A stretch of DNA of 64,000 nt from Monarcha castaneiventris obscurior (Eukaryota > Chordata > Aves > Passeriformes > Monarchidae). Each line of letters starts with the position of its first letter. The first letter of the stretch is position 1. The stretch covers positions 13,144,001 to 13,208,000 of the forward strand of contig JAMPIT010000174.1 of NCBI GenBank assembly GCA_026261815.1. The letters are read 5' to 3'. Below the pieces are notes generated by a model that saw nothing but the letters and a program-made list of their open reading frames with translations, was not told the origin of the DNA and did not search any database. This document shows positions 37,635 through 48,400 of the stretch, one piece after another. The position numbers were made by a program, and so were the translations under genes.

Positions 37635-37724
37635 CGGGATCCGATCCAAGGTGGGGGGGAGAAAGGGTGATTGTTCCCAGAGGAAGCAGCTCACACAAGT
37701 TTGGGGGGTGAGACTCCCCGGTGG

Positions 37725-37804
37725 ATGTTTAACGAGCACATCGGGAAGCCCGCGATGCCCGGGAGGAGCTGGAGACCCTCACCAGGACCTATCCTCACTG
37801 CACG
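37725..37804 (+). other. Candidate first coding exon, plus strand
   Basis: An ATG at 37725 starts 26 open codons that reach a strong donor, CACG|GTAAGG, with the intron GT at 37805-37806. The peptide (starting MFNEHIGKPAMPGRSW) resembles nothing I know, and the ATG lacks a good Kozak context. The donor is the best on the plus strand in the island. It may belong to an untranslated first exon or a long non-coding RNA. Confidence 0.25.
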
Positions 37805-37824
37805 GTAAGGAGCTGGGCACTGGT

Positions 37825-38000
37825 ATCCCGCGTCCTGATCCCTGCATCCCACATCCCCGTCTCTGCATCCTGCGTCTCGGATTCGCGCATCCCGGTCCTC
37901 ACATCCCCGGATCCCGCATCTCAATCCTCTCATCCCACTCCTTGCATCCCACACCCTGCCGCCAGGATCCCTGCATCCCGGGTCCCTGCAGCCCACCCCC
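37825..38000. repeat. Degenerate GC-rich minisatellite (GCATCCC units)
   Basis: A run of imperfect units built on 'ctgcatccc', with variants 'cgcatcccg', 'cacatcccc' and 'tcatcccac', fills about 175 bases in the downstream part of the island. The minus strand is G-rich with repeated GGG triplets, so G-quadruplex formation is possible. The frames translated across it (Pro-Gly-Ile-Arg-rich) are repeat artefacts. Confidence 0.75.
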
Positions 38001-38584
38001 GCCCCGTTCTGCCCTCTGGACCAGACGCAGCCGCTGCCCCGGCGGTTGCGGGTTGTGCAGCCAGGAAAAAGTTTAGAGCAGCGAATCGCGAAGAGGTTTC
38101 CTGACGGGATTCGAGGGGCAGGAGAAACGGGGAAGCGGGGAGAGGGAGGACAACAAGGGCTTTTACACTTGCAAAGGAAGGGTAGGGTGCAGGGGGACCC
38201 CTGAAGCCGACAGCTGGCGGGGGGAGGGGGCGTAGGGCAGTGTGCAGAAAGGAGCTGTGTCCAGATGTTGCCCAGAGGTTCCTGCTCCCACAGGCTTTGG
38301 GGGTGAAGGGATGAGATCTTAAGCTTGCCATCCTATACCCTTCCTTAAGCTAAAAGTGCCAAGGCAGCAGCTGGGAGAGCTGTGCTGACTGCCCAGCTCA
38401 TCTCCCTGGATCTGCTGCTGGGAGAGAGGGAGAGAGAGGTGGGGAACCTTAAAGAATTTGAAGTGCCTTGCTCCTCTGGGAATACCTCCCCTGCAGGGAC
38501 CTGGCTCACTCCAGGATCCTAGAATTGGAATACTTCAAAAGGAAGGAGAAATTAGGATGGATGGTAGAGCCGTTGTAATTCTCC

Positions 38585-38900
38585 CTCATATATATATATC
38601 TGCCCACGTATCTGTGTGTCCATGTGAGTACACAGCCAGCTGTGTAGGTGTGTGTGTGCTTTCAGAGCTGTCTGAGCCTGTGGATGTGCCTTGCCCATGT
38701 CCCTGTGTTTCTGGGTGTGTAGGTGTATGTATCTGTGCTTATGTGTTTGCTTGGATGCATATAGATGTTCTATATGTACAGATTCATAGAAATGTGTTTT
38801 TTGTCCCTAGGCAGTGTTTATCTAACCCCCTGTAGACCTAGAGGTGTGTGGGTACGTACCTTGCATCTCTGTGTGTGCCAGGCACACGTATCTGCTGGGA
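38585..38900. repeat. TG-rich low-complexity region
   Basis: It starts with 'catatatatatatc' and continues with many 'tgtgtgtg', 'gtaggtgt' and 'cacacgt' words, a decayed dinucleotide repeat. The 125-codon plus frame (38458-38835) is a by-product. Confidence 0.7.
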
Positions 38901-41689
38901 CACACGTGTGGGTGTGAGAAAGTGCAGCTCTATGCCAGTGTATAGGGAGGATTTGGGGAGGAGTGTTGGATTTTTGGGGCTTTATCCCCCCAGGTTATCA
39001 CAGTGGATATGGATCATTTTACGTATACATCCCAGGATTTCAGCAATCTTGATAAAACCCAAGGAATTAATGAAGAACCAGGCAGGCATCACACCCAATA
39101 CTGCATTGAACTGAACTAGTTCAATGGTTTTCTGGTAGTCTGTGAGTTCTTTGGCTCCTTCTCAGTTTATGCCACCTGCTGAAGATTATTTTAGTTCTTT
39201 TTTTTTTTTTTAATTAGTTAAATTAGCTTAAAAAAACACTCAATTGGAAGACTGTGAAACAGAACAGCCTGGGACACAGATTGGTACCTATTTCAGCTTG
39301 CATAAGTATATGTCTCATGTTGATTAAATATTCATGACAACAATTTGAAAATCACACAACCCACCTGATCAAATACATATTGTAGGAAAATTACTTCTTT
39401 CATTGTCTTGAAATGCACCTAAATCATGATGACTTCTTCTGCTGTTATTTATGTTGATAAATGTATTAAAAGAAAATGTAACTTCTCCAATTATATTGGG
39501 AAAAATTGCACATTAAGCTACTTTTATTCACAATTAAGGTAATAGAAAAATTATACTTCTGTAATGTTCATCCTTTGATTGAAATCAGTAACAATTCATG
39601 CAAATGCTTCTTAATGAACTGATTATTTGAGGAGCAATGTGAGTTAATTGTCCCCTATTAGAATATTTCATACTTTAATTTCTGTGGCTTTTTTCTTCTT
39701 TGTTTGTTTGTTAGGGGTTTTTTTTAAGAATGATGCTGTCCCCTACTCTCACTATTTCTAGAGCCCTCCATTATATATTTAGCACAAAACACATTCAAAA
39801 TAGAAAATATATCAGTTGCTTTACTGCTCTGTAACTTAAGTAAAATGGCATTGGTATCAAGTACATTAAAACTAGACTTTCATGCTGGAGCAAAGATGCT
39901 TTTCTAATCACTGTTGATGTTTGCCTGGGTTACTTGTGTTGATGACCTACTTCTAAGCTTCTACAAATAAAGGAATAAAGTTTTTTTAGGCAAATGTTGA
40001 CACCTTGTCTAGGAGTAAGATTCTAATTTTATCATTGGAAGAGTGGATCTAAAGCAAGATGCAGGGGTAAAGTATCTCTCTGGATTCACATAATGTTTTT
40101 ACAGTTAAATAAATGTGACAAAGCAAAGTACTAAATCAGACTGGAAAGCCAAAATAAAAGAAATACATTACAAACAATGCTATCATTCAGTTCAGTGGTC
40201 TGTGTTATATAAGTGGAGCTGAATTTGGAAATGAAGGCAGTGTAGGGACATGTAGTGGCATTTAAAGAAAGAAGTATTTGGATGTTTTTTGTGAACACAA
40301 CTCGCCCATGGCAGTGTCCTACAGAACATAAATTGTGCTGTAGCTCACAGAGTCCTATATGGAATACTAGAAGACATGAAAGACTTGGTTCTAATGCTGC
40401 TTATGCTGGGGTCAAATTGCGATTTTACCTTTAAAGCTGGTGGGCTAAATTCTCTGTTTGCCTACAAGTATTCAGGTGGGTCACATGAGGTGTGCATCCA
40501 CCAAAAGTCTGGTTTAGCAGTGCAGTTTGAGAATCCAACCTCAAGACTTCACAGGGTGTGAGATCCTGTCTGTGAGGCTGTTAAATTTGCCAGCAGCATC
40601 CTACTGAAGGGACTTCATTCTCTGATCAGGTTTTGAAAGCTGTCTGCAAAGTCCTATAAAATGTTATCAGGATTGCTGCACCTTGTTTGCTCCAACTTGT
40701 TGTACTAAAGTTATTGATCAGTTGGCATGAACTTTTGTCATTGATAAAGTCACTCTCAGGATGCCACAGAACAACACCAAGATGTTTGACACTCTTCAGG
40801 ATCAGACAGCATTACTTAGTTTATGTGGGAATGTGTGTAACTATGGTAAGCTATGCAAGCTCTTGTGAAGATGGTGTAATATTGACTGTTGGGACATTTT
40901 TCTGCTTATTGGTATAAAACTGAGAGCTGGTTCAAAGCCTAATCAAGAACTTAGTTCAGGTCAGAGAGTTAAAGAGAAGATTGTTCTCTTGCTCTCTTCT
41001 AGTGTGGAGAGTAAGTCTGTGCTTTAATGCCTGAGCAGGTTGCATTTGCAATGGAGAGGTATCTACAGCCAACAAAAAGGGGTGACCAGAGGGAGAATCA
41101 GCCACCCTGCTCCTGCAGCCAGCCCTGGCTGTCCAGAGCAAAACTGTGGGGGACCTGGGGTCCAAAGGTGGCAGGAGAGCAGTGCAGTATCCTTCAGTGG
41201 TACCATGCTCCTAAGTCTCTGCCTGTGACTGTTTCTTGCTGTGAACTTAGCAAGACAACTTTCACTCTGATAATCCAGCCCTAAACTGGCAGAAGAAACT
41301 GGTACACATTTCATTTTATGAAAATACAGATTGGCTGAAAAGCCTGAGTTTAATTTAGCAGTAGGAGTAAAATGATAAAAAAAAAATCCTCCAAGGCACA
41401 ATGATGCCTGGGAATAGCCTCCATGCAATTGTCAGGTATTTCCACTGAGACAAAAGCACAGTTCATTGTTAGAAGTGCTTTAACTATTGAGGATTAGTGC
41501 AATTGTCTCTTTCTTCAGGTAAGCCCAGAATCCACTGTGTGATCTCAATGGATTTGCTGGCTTATCTATTGTCTTAAGAGGTTTTCAGACATTTATTTCA
41601 GAGATGTGCAGATTTTAAAAAATACTGCAAAAAATGTACTGTCTTGTTTCCAGCTGCCTTTTAAGAGTAATGCAGCAAATTTTCATGGC

Positions 41690-41702
41690 GGGGGGGGGGG
41701 GG
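41690..41702. repeat. G homopolymer (13 G)
   Basis: An uninterrupted 13-G run, prone to slippage and sequencing length error. Confidence 0.95.
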
Positions 41703-42097
41703 TAAATCACTATGAACCTATTAAAGTCAAAAAGAAGAGAATTTGCTAGAGTTACAGAAAATTACACACAAAAAAATTAGGCTGTAGGACTATATTGCTT
41801 TTATCTGATATTGGTGCTTTCAAATATAAAATGATGCAGTTGGAACAATTACCATGCTCTTTTTCATAGCTATGCTGAGACTATGGGAGCATTTATGTAG
41901 TCAGCAATGGTACTGCTTGTGCAGGAATATATGGGCTCCTCATGTAAAGCAACAGGCAAAACCCAAAACCTAAGAATCAGGTTAGCAGCTTTTCCAAACC
42001 ATCTAGGACCAAACATATCCACATGTAAAAGCGTGGTCTTAACCCCAGTTACTGAGGCAGCCTTCCTTCAGAGCACTCTGAAGTCTGGCAAGTGGCT

Positions 42098-42130
42098 TGA
42101 CCTTGATAGTACTGATGACCTTGACCTTCA
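42098..42130 (-). promoter_or_regulatory. Cluster of three nuclear-receptor half-sites, including a DR0
   Basis: TGACCTTGA occurs at 42098-42106 and 42116-42124, and TGACCTTCA overlaps at 42122-42130. On the minus strand, two AGGTCA half-sites abut with no spacer (42116-42127), the DR0 arrangement that NR6A1 (GCNF) binds. The extended TCAAGGTCA form suits ERR and NR5A receptors. Motif presence is direct; binding is inference. Confidence 0.4.
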
Positions 42131-42479
42131 AAGTCACTTTCCCAGTACATCCAAAGGGATACAGCATGATCACCAAGTATTTAAACTAGATCAGATATGC
42201 ATCAAGCAAGGTGTGTAGAGAGGGAGTTGTTGATAAGCTTTTCATGGATGAAATGGGAACTTGGAGCAGAATTTTGGTGGATGCTGTCAGACCTTGAAAT
42301 TCTCCATTAGAAAAGTGAATAGAGAAGGGGAAAAAGTTTTGAAAACAAAAAAAGATTGAGGAAAATATCTCTGTACGATACAAAATGGGAAAAATAAAGA
42401 GACAAAAATAGCTTGATAGAAAAGGAAAAAAAAATATCAGTAGAGATACTCAAATGACTATTCAAGCTGGAAGAAAAGT

Positions 42480-43090
42480 AAATTAAATGGTAAGCCAGTT
42501 GTGGGAAGAAGAGATTTTAGGGCAGATGAAGGTGGTGAAGTCAACGGAGACACTGTCAGATTCCAGAGGAAAATTAAGCAAGTCTACACAAGGGAGAATG
42601 AAGCCAAAAGCTGTCAGTGACCACAAAGTCAGCAAATCCATAGGACAGAATTGTATTAGGAGAAATAATGGAATAATTGGTTTTTCATGTGAAGAAGGAT
42701 GAACATGGTAATTTAGAGTAACCTTTAAGGAACAGGGTACCTGAAAGGAGGGGTGCTGAATAGGGGAGGTAGAGTATGCAGGTGAAAGAAACAAAAATGC
42801 TCTTGAGAAAATGAGGAGTGCTTGAGGAGAGAACAAAGGGAAGAATAAAATAGGGATGCAAAATGAAAAGACTGGGACTGGCATGACATCAGAGAAAAAG
42901 CATGGACAAAGACTGGAAGAAGGAATTGACAAAAAAAAAAAAAAAAGAAATAGAAGAGTATCAAAGGGTTGGGGAGGAACAGAAAAGTCACCTCCCACTG
43001 GTACAGAGGAGGAGCTGGGGCCTGGGTGTGCCAGGAGGAAAGAGCTGAAGGGAACCTGAAAACTGAGAAAAATCTTTGTCTAGAACACGA
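42480..43090. other. Purine-skewed stretch
   Basis: The plus strand is strongly A/G-rich for about 600 bases, including a 16-A run (42931-42946). Two long minus-strand frames, 42483-42998 (171 codons) and 42725-43093 (122 codons), are open because a pyrimidine-rich strand cannot easily form stop codons. Their translations are Phe/Pro/Ser-rich, low-complexity and without a domain. Confidence 0.7.
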
Positions 43091-43670
43091 CATGCTGTGG
43101 AAGACAGAGTGAAGAGAAAATATGCAGAATGTAGTGACTTGAGAGCACCCTCAGCTGAGAAATATAGTAAAACTTATACATTAGCTTCCACTCCCATGGA
43201 AAGCTTCACTAAAGAGAACACACACAAACCAGGGACACTTTTTGTGCTACCTAAATGCTGCATCTGGAGAAGTGACACACAACTACATAACTGCAGATGG
43301 GGGGCTCTGCAAAGCCTCAGCCTCTGTGGGTTGTGGTGGCTGCTCCTCCAAAGGACACGCTGAGCTGGCTGAGATCCTGCCCTGTGGTCTGTGGAGGAGG
43401 ATGCTGCAGGCAATTCAGCGAGCCTGGGATTGGGCAGTGGGATTCTTCTCTGGAATGAGTCCTGCAAAGAAGCTGAGATAAGTAGGCAACAAAGGGCTGT
43501 CTGATTATACTGAGAGACTCTAAACCTCCTCCAGCAAAACCAGTGTGACAGAAGCCACATCTAACACTGAGGGACATTAATGGCTTGCAGCAGGCATTGA
43601 ACACCATGTGGTCAAACCAGCGCTGAGGTGTAGGTTGGGACATCATTTGAAAAGAGTTTGAAAATCTTAA

Positions 43671-43760
43671 AAATATTGTTTCACACCCAAATTCCTAAGA
43701 TTTATCCCTAAATATATTCCTAAATTTTTTCATCCCTAAAAGTTCCTAAATATTGTTTCA
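43671..43760. repeat. Degenerate TCCTAAA repeat between direct repeats
   Basis: AAATATTGTTTCA occurs at 43671-43683 and again at 43748-43760. Between them are five imperfect 'ttcctaaa' or 'tccctaaa' words. Confidence 0.85.
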
Positions 43761-43927
43761 TCAGTGGTGTGACTCCCTGCTCCATATACATGTAATAGCA
43801 GGGCTGAAATGATCCAGAATTTGTCTGTTATAGGAATGCAGGTTAAATACATTCCTCGTCCCTGGAGAGGAATTGACCCCTATGGGAAGCCAGTCTAGGG
43901 TTCACTGAGAGGCTCCTAGACCAGCTT

Positions 43928-43945
43928 TGACCTTGTTGACCTTGA
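43928..43945 (-). promoter_or_regulatory. DR3 nuclear-receptor element
   Basis: TGACCTTGTTGACCTTGA gives, on the minus strand, two perfect AGGTCA half-sites with a 3-base spacer, the classical VDR/RXR spacing. Both halves also fit the extended ERR/NR5A form. Function is untested. Confidence 0.4.
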
Positions 43946-45288
43946 GCAGTTAAAAGTACAGCTCACCACATCAGGATATTTGCCTGTTTTCCATAATTTA
44001 GCTGTGATTAAGTCTCCTTAGATCCCAAACTGTCTCCAGCCTGTATGTGCCAGGCCACCATGATGGGACACCTGCAGCTGTGCTTGAGGGAACATTTCTA
44101 CTTATGTGTTTTGTAAGAGATTTTTGGCTGAGATATTTTGGGATCCAGTACTTACTGCCTAGAAATTTCTGTATTGCTTTATAATTATTATATATTATAT
44201 TGTTATTAATAATTTCATTCCTATTGGTTGCATCATCTAGTGAAGAAATTATCAAGAAAGCATGAGAAGACATGTTCTGCTAGTGTTTAAAAATATTACA
44301 TTTTTAATGCTTAGCAGAAATTGGCTGGCCTGCTGTTAGACTCGCGTAGCCAGAGATGTGATAAAAATCAATAAGCAGATTTTGGGGATGTTTCCAGAAC
44401 TCATACAATGATTAATTTTTCCCTTTTATTTCTCCATATTTTCATGACAAGAGAAAACATAAATAGACAAAAGGATGGAGGAAAAAAGAAAGATAAAGGT
44501 ATTGTGCAGTAGCACATGTAGGGTTCAGTGCTAAGGTATTAGAAGAGTATGCTTGGATCAGCTCATGTGGCTAAGAAATGTCAAAAATTATTTTTCTCTG
44601 CAAGATCATTTCAAAATTGATATTTTAAAGAAAAATAAAATTGGTTTTGCCATGACAAATCAGTTTTCAAAAAGCTTCATTATAATTTTTGGTGAGATTA
44701 TGTGTGTATTTGATTGTTGAGTGTCACTAGTTGAGAATATGACTATAGACTTCTTTGCTTTTTATAACATATTTTTAATGGCATTTTTACTAATCTTTAG
44801 TCAGTCAGAAAGACATCTTCACTGTATGTCAACTGACACTTCATTTGGTTCCATTGTAAAATTTTCGGATGTTTCTGAATACCACAAATTAAATATCTTG
44901 ATTTTACCTTGTAACAGATGTATTTTACCATCTTAGCTCTGCCTTGCAAAAAGCAGGGGAGAAAAACAGCCACGTGGAGCATCAATGTAGTTATATTGGA
45001 TTAAACTTTGATAAAACTGTGTGAAAAGGATACCTTACAATGCACAGTAGATGTTACAGTGCGTTATTTGCAGAGAGACTATCAAATTTCTCATTTTACT
45101 TATTATTAAATACTTTTCAATAAAATAACATTTTACTGGAAAATTCGCAAAGTCTATAGGAATCTTCTTAGATATTTTCCAAACACTGTAAGAACACACT
45201 AAAATACACTTGTTAAATCTACTTCGCAAGTGTTTCATTGTATTCCCTTGGGATCTCTTAATTGTGCTGCTCATTTTCTTCCTTGCAG

Positions 45289-45357
45289 CCACCATGGCTT
45301 TAGAAGAGCCCTGACAATACCAGAGATCAGCAGAGACCAGTGCATTTTATTAAACAG
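45289..45357 (+). other. Candidate 69-nt exon
   Basis: A strong acceptor (tract 'cattttcttccttgcag', AG at 45287-45288) is followed by 69 bases ending AAACAG|GTGCAA. The length is a multiple of three and one frame is open across it. A Kozak-perfect ATG (gccaccATGG, ATG at 45293) begins a 6-codon frame that ends at once, and this argues against a start codon here. An alternative GC-type donor (CAG|GCAAGT) lies downstream near 45402. The peptide is unrecognised, so chance is possible. Confidence 0.22.
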
Positions 45358-45404
45358 GTGCAAGCCCATCCCACATCGACTGACCATGAGGTTGATTTAT
45401 CAGG

Positions 45405-48400
45405 CAAGTCTTTGCTGTCAGAAGTTGAGGAAAAGGAGAGCAATTGTGTGGGAATGGTAGCCCAACACTCAAGTCTGTTTTAGCCAAATATTCCTAAACC
45501 GTACAGCTCAAGCTTCTTTATCACACCATTATTACAAAATACATTTATTTTAGAATAATAAGAAAAGAGCATTTTCTTCATAACCGAGAAAAGAAATAAA
45601 CTGTCTACCTCAGGTCTTAAAAGCAGAACAAACCCCACTGCTGTTCCAACAAAAGCAACGTGCAGCCCATGTCTTTTTCATCCATTCACTTGTCAATGCA
45701 GCTGTCATAAGGTACATTTACATATGGCCAATCCCACAGCTGATTCATTAAGCTGATTTTATGGGTGAAAAGGGAACATGACTTAATGGAGTAGCTCCAG
45801 GAATACAAATAAAATCAGATAACTTTCAGAGAATAATAACTTTCCTTTCTGAAGTGGACTTGAAATCTCTAAGAAGAGAATAGCTCTGCTTAAAGCAGCC
45901 TTTTCTTCTTCACTCAGAAGTGATATCCGATTAATTGTGCAGTTTAGCCGAACTTTGCTTTCCTTGGTATCCTAGGAGAAAAGCTCTGACAGACTGGGAA
46001 TTTTAACTTGTTTGTAATGTAAACTCAGTATACTGGTGGTGCTTTTTTAACACTCCAGAAACTGCTTGGGAGGAAAAAGAAATAAATAAAAAGGCTTTGA
46101 TCCTCTAAGCAAACAAAGAGGGGAGAAGGAGGTTAAAAGAACCATCATTTGTTAAAGGCAGAGAAGGAAAATGTGGGAAAGGTGTTTCTATTTTAACAGT
46201 TTCAGAGACTGAAAGACTCTTGGAAATATCAGACACTTCAACAGCATTAGAGACTTCTGATGAATAAGGTTTGATGATTTATTTTTATTGTGTCATTGAC
46301 ATTTTTGAGATTTCTAAGGATTATGAAATTCTCAATAGTATCAGTCATCTAAACAAGATTTTTTTCCCAGAAGCAGATATCCAGGACAAAGCTTAGAGAT
46401 TAATGCTAATACCTTGAGCATTCAGCTCAGATAAACATATTCCTAGTGCCATTATTCAGTATGAAGAAAGGAAGAGTTTAGTCTGGAAGTAACACCAGGT
46501 CCTGGGAGCTGAAATTTAATTTGTGTATCAGGTTTTTGGCCAAAAGGTGTAATGTAAATTGACGCTTGCAGTAGTGAGGAGGGGTGTGACCCAGCCGTGC
46601 CCTGTTGGCTGCTTATCTCTGGGAGATGCTTCCACTCCCTAAAATGTAGGTATTTTGGCCAGTAGGTAAGATGAAGTCTTACATTACTTCTACTTATCTG
46701 CCTGTCTATTCACATTTTTTGAGGAAGGAAGCAGACAAATAGTTCCATTTGGCCCTAACTACCTTAAATCAATGTCCAGGGAGCGGCTGCAGAGTAATAG
46801 AGTTTCTTGGTCCCTGTGATTTCCTGGCGAGGGCACAAGGTTCCAATTAGAACTTGTCCTGAGAGAGTGCAGTATCCATTAGGGTAGAAATGGATAGAAA
46901 GAGACCCTTTTTATGTAAGATTCTTCATTTTCAAAGATTGTACACAACGTTCCCTTTGCCTGAACGCAGCATTTATAGTTCCACAGATAATGACACCAGT
47001 AAGGACCTCATCTGATCCATCTCCCCCTCCAAAGATGGCATAAACTGTCTTTAAGTCTTTATTAACTGATACTTGTTGAATGATTTCCTTAAAATCTGCA
47101 ATGACAGACATTTCACAGCCTCCTGCAATAGCATATATCTTAAGTGATTCATTTAAGTGCTCTTATGGACAGAAGGTTTCCAGAAGTTTAACTAAATCCC
47201 ATTTTTTGCAACCAAGCCTATCACTCTTATCCTCTCTGCTATGGAAATTTGAAGCAATTTAGTATTATCTTTTCCATTCCAGCCTTTTATATTGCAAAGG
47301 GATTAGATTTTGACTTTTTAACATTCATTTAGGTAATGTTCCCTTCAGTCATCTCCTGACTCAGTGAAATAACTGCTTTTCTTTTGCCATTTGCTTTTTT
47401 ACATAGCTCGGGTTTTTTGCGGTTTTCCTTTTTGCCTTCTCCAGTAGCTCATCTGGACCCATACCCAAAAGATGAGTGCAGAGAATGAATGGCTTGACTT
47501 CCCTTGTCTTGAATACAGTATTTCTCAAAGAAATCCTTTGTACCATTCCTTTGTTCTGTTCTCCAAGCCTCACTCCAGCCAGCATTTTGCTCCAAGAGCC
47601 CTCAGGAGCTGCACAGAGCCATAATGATGTCCTCATCCTGTCACCTCTCAACTTGCTATATTTTTTTCTTGACTGTTTCTGGTCATTCCTAATTTGTAAC
47701 CACATCCACCTCCAACCAAGTAATTGTCATTTCTCACATCCACGTCAATATTTCAGAAGAAAAGTTTTTAAGGCAGCTTGAACAACCTGTTGCTTTGTCT
47801 TTGCTAGAAGGATCTGTGTGGGCCATGGCTTCTCTTGGTTCAGTCCCTGCTAAAGAGAGGGGATGTTTGGCTCCTGCATTGTCTACCATGTGTCATGTGC
47901 AGGAGCCTTTGTAGAATGGAAGCCTCCAGACCAAGTCCAAGCATAAAATGCACCAATGAATGTTGCAGAGCTGAGTGATGGATCCAGATGTGTGATGAGT
48001 TTTCATTTGGGTATTCCAGCTGCATGAAAAGGCAGAAGCTGCTCATGCTTTCAGGATCATAATCACAGAGCCAGGAGGTCTCAAATGAGATGTTTGACTT
48101 TGCTGCTGGAAAACCCACACAGAGTTCATCTACATTAAGCCTGATGAATGTGGCATTAGGCAAGAATCCAGAACTTCATGACCCCTAGACACACTTTGTG
48201 CCTCACTTGCTTAATTTCTCTTCTTTTATTAAGACTCAAACTTTTCCCTGGCCAGTCTAGAATATATCCCAAACTGTCCAGGACATGGATAATGTCAGAG
48301 AGGTCCTAATGAAGCTGCCACAGGTACTTGCCCCAAAGGCTCCTTAGAGAGCCCTTTACATCTGTTAGGTTCATGCATAAAAGAGTATTACTGCTAAAAA

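Larger units (their letters stand above)
36780..38260. promoter_or_regulatory. CpG island, likely promoter
   Basis: Composition switches abruptly from AT-rich to strongly GC-rich, with many CpG dinucleotides ('ggcgcagc', 'gccgcgggg', 'gcgccggt', 'cgcgatgcccggg'). This is the only such block in 64 kb. In vertebrates, islands of this size usually mark promoters. Supporting motifs are a CCAATCAG box (36957), an X-box-like site (37002), a second CCAAT (37364), and GC boxes such as 'ccccgccccgg' (36940-36950). Consensus splice donors leave the island on the plus strand (37805) and minus strand (37599 and 36859). The long frames that cross it on both strands, including 36726-37430 minus (234 codons), look composition-driven: several overlapping frames are open together and none resembles a known protein. 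The gene served is not identifiable from this window. Confidence 0.82.
38340..42090. other. Non-coding stretch downstream of the island
   Basis: No gene recognised. A TG/TA-rich low-complexity patch is at 38585-38900. 39300-39680 is AT-rich with POU and TCF-like words. A 14-T run is at 39198-39211 and a 13-G run at 41690-41702. An 8-base segment at 41003-41010 sits between a strong acceptor and a strong donor. Confidence 0.5.
43095..45285. other. Non-coding stretch, no gene seen
   Basis: It holds a degenerate TCCTAAA repeat (43671-43760), the DR3 site (43928-43945) and a very AT-rich patch (44180-44215). The GC-richer part at 43230-43490 has frames on both strands without domains. Confidence 0.5.

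Noticed and set aside
42483..42998. 171-codon minus-strand frame
   Set aside because: Low-complexity Phe/Pro/Ser-rich translation of a purine-skewed stretch; a second minus frame is open over part of the same bases.
46911..47111. Minus-strand frame with a Gly-rich GGGDGSD word
   Set aside because: It looks protein-like but has no good splice sites and no family I can name.
47840..48163. 107-codon minus-strand frame with N-glycosylation-like sequons
   Set aside because: Sequons are common by chance; no signal peptide, domain or exon boundary is visible.
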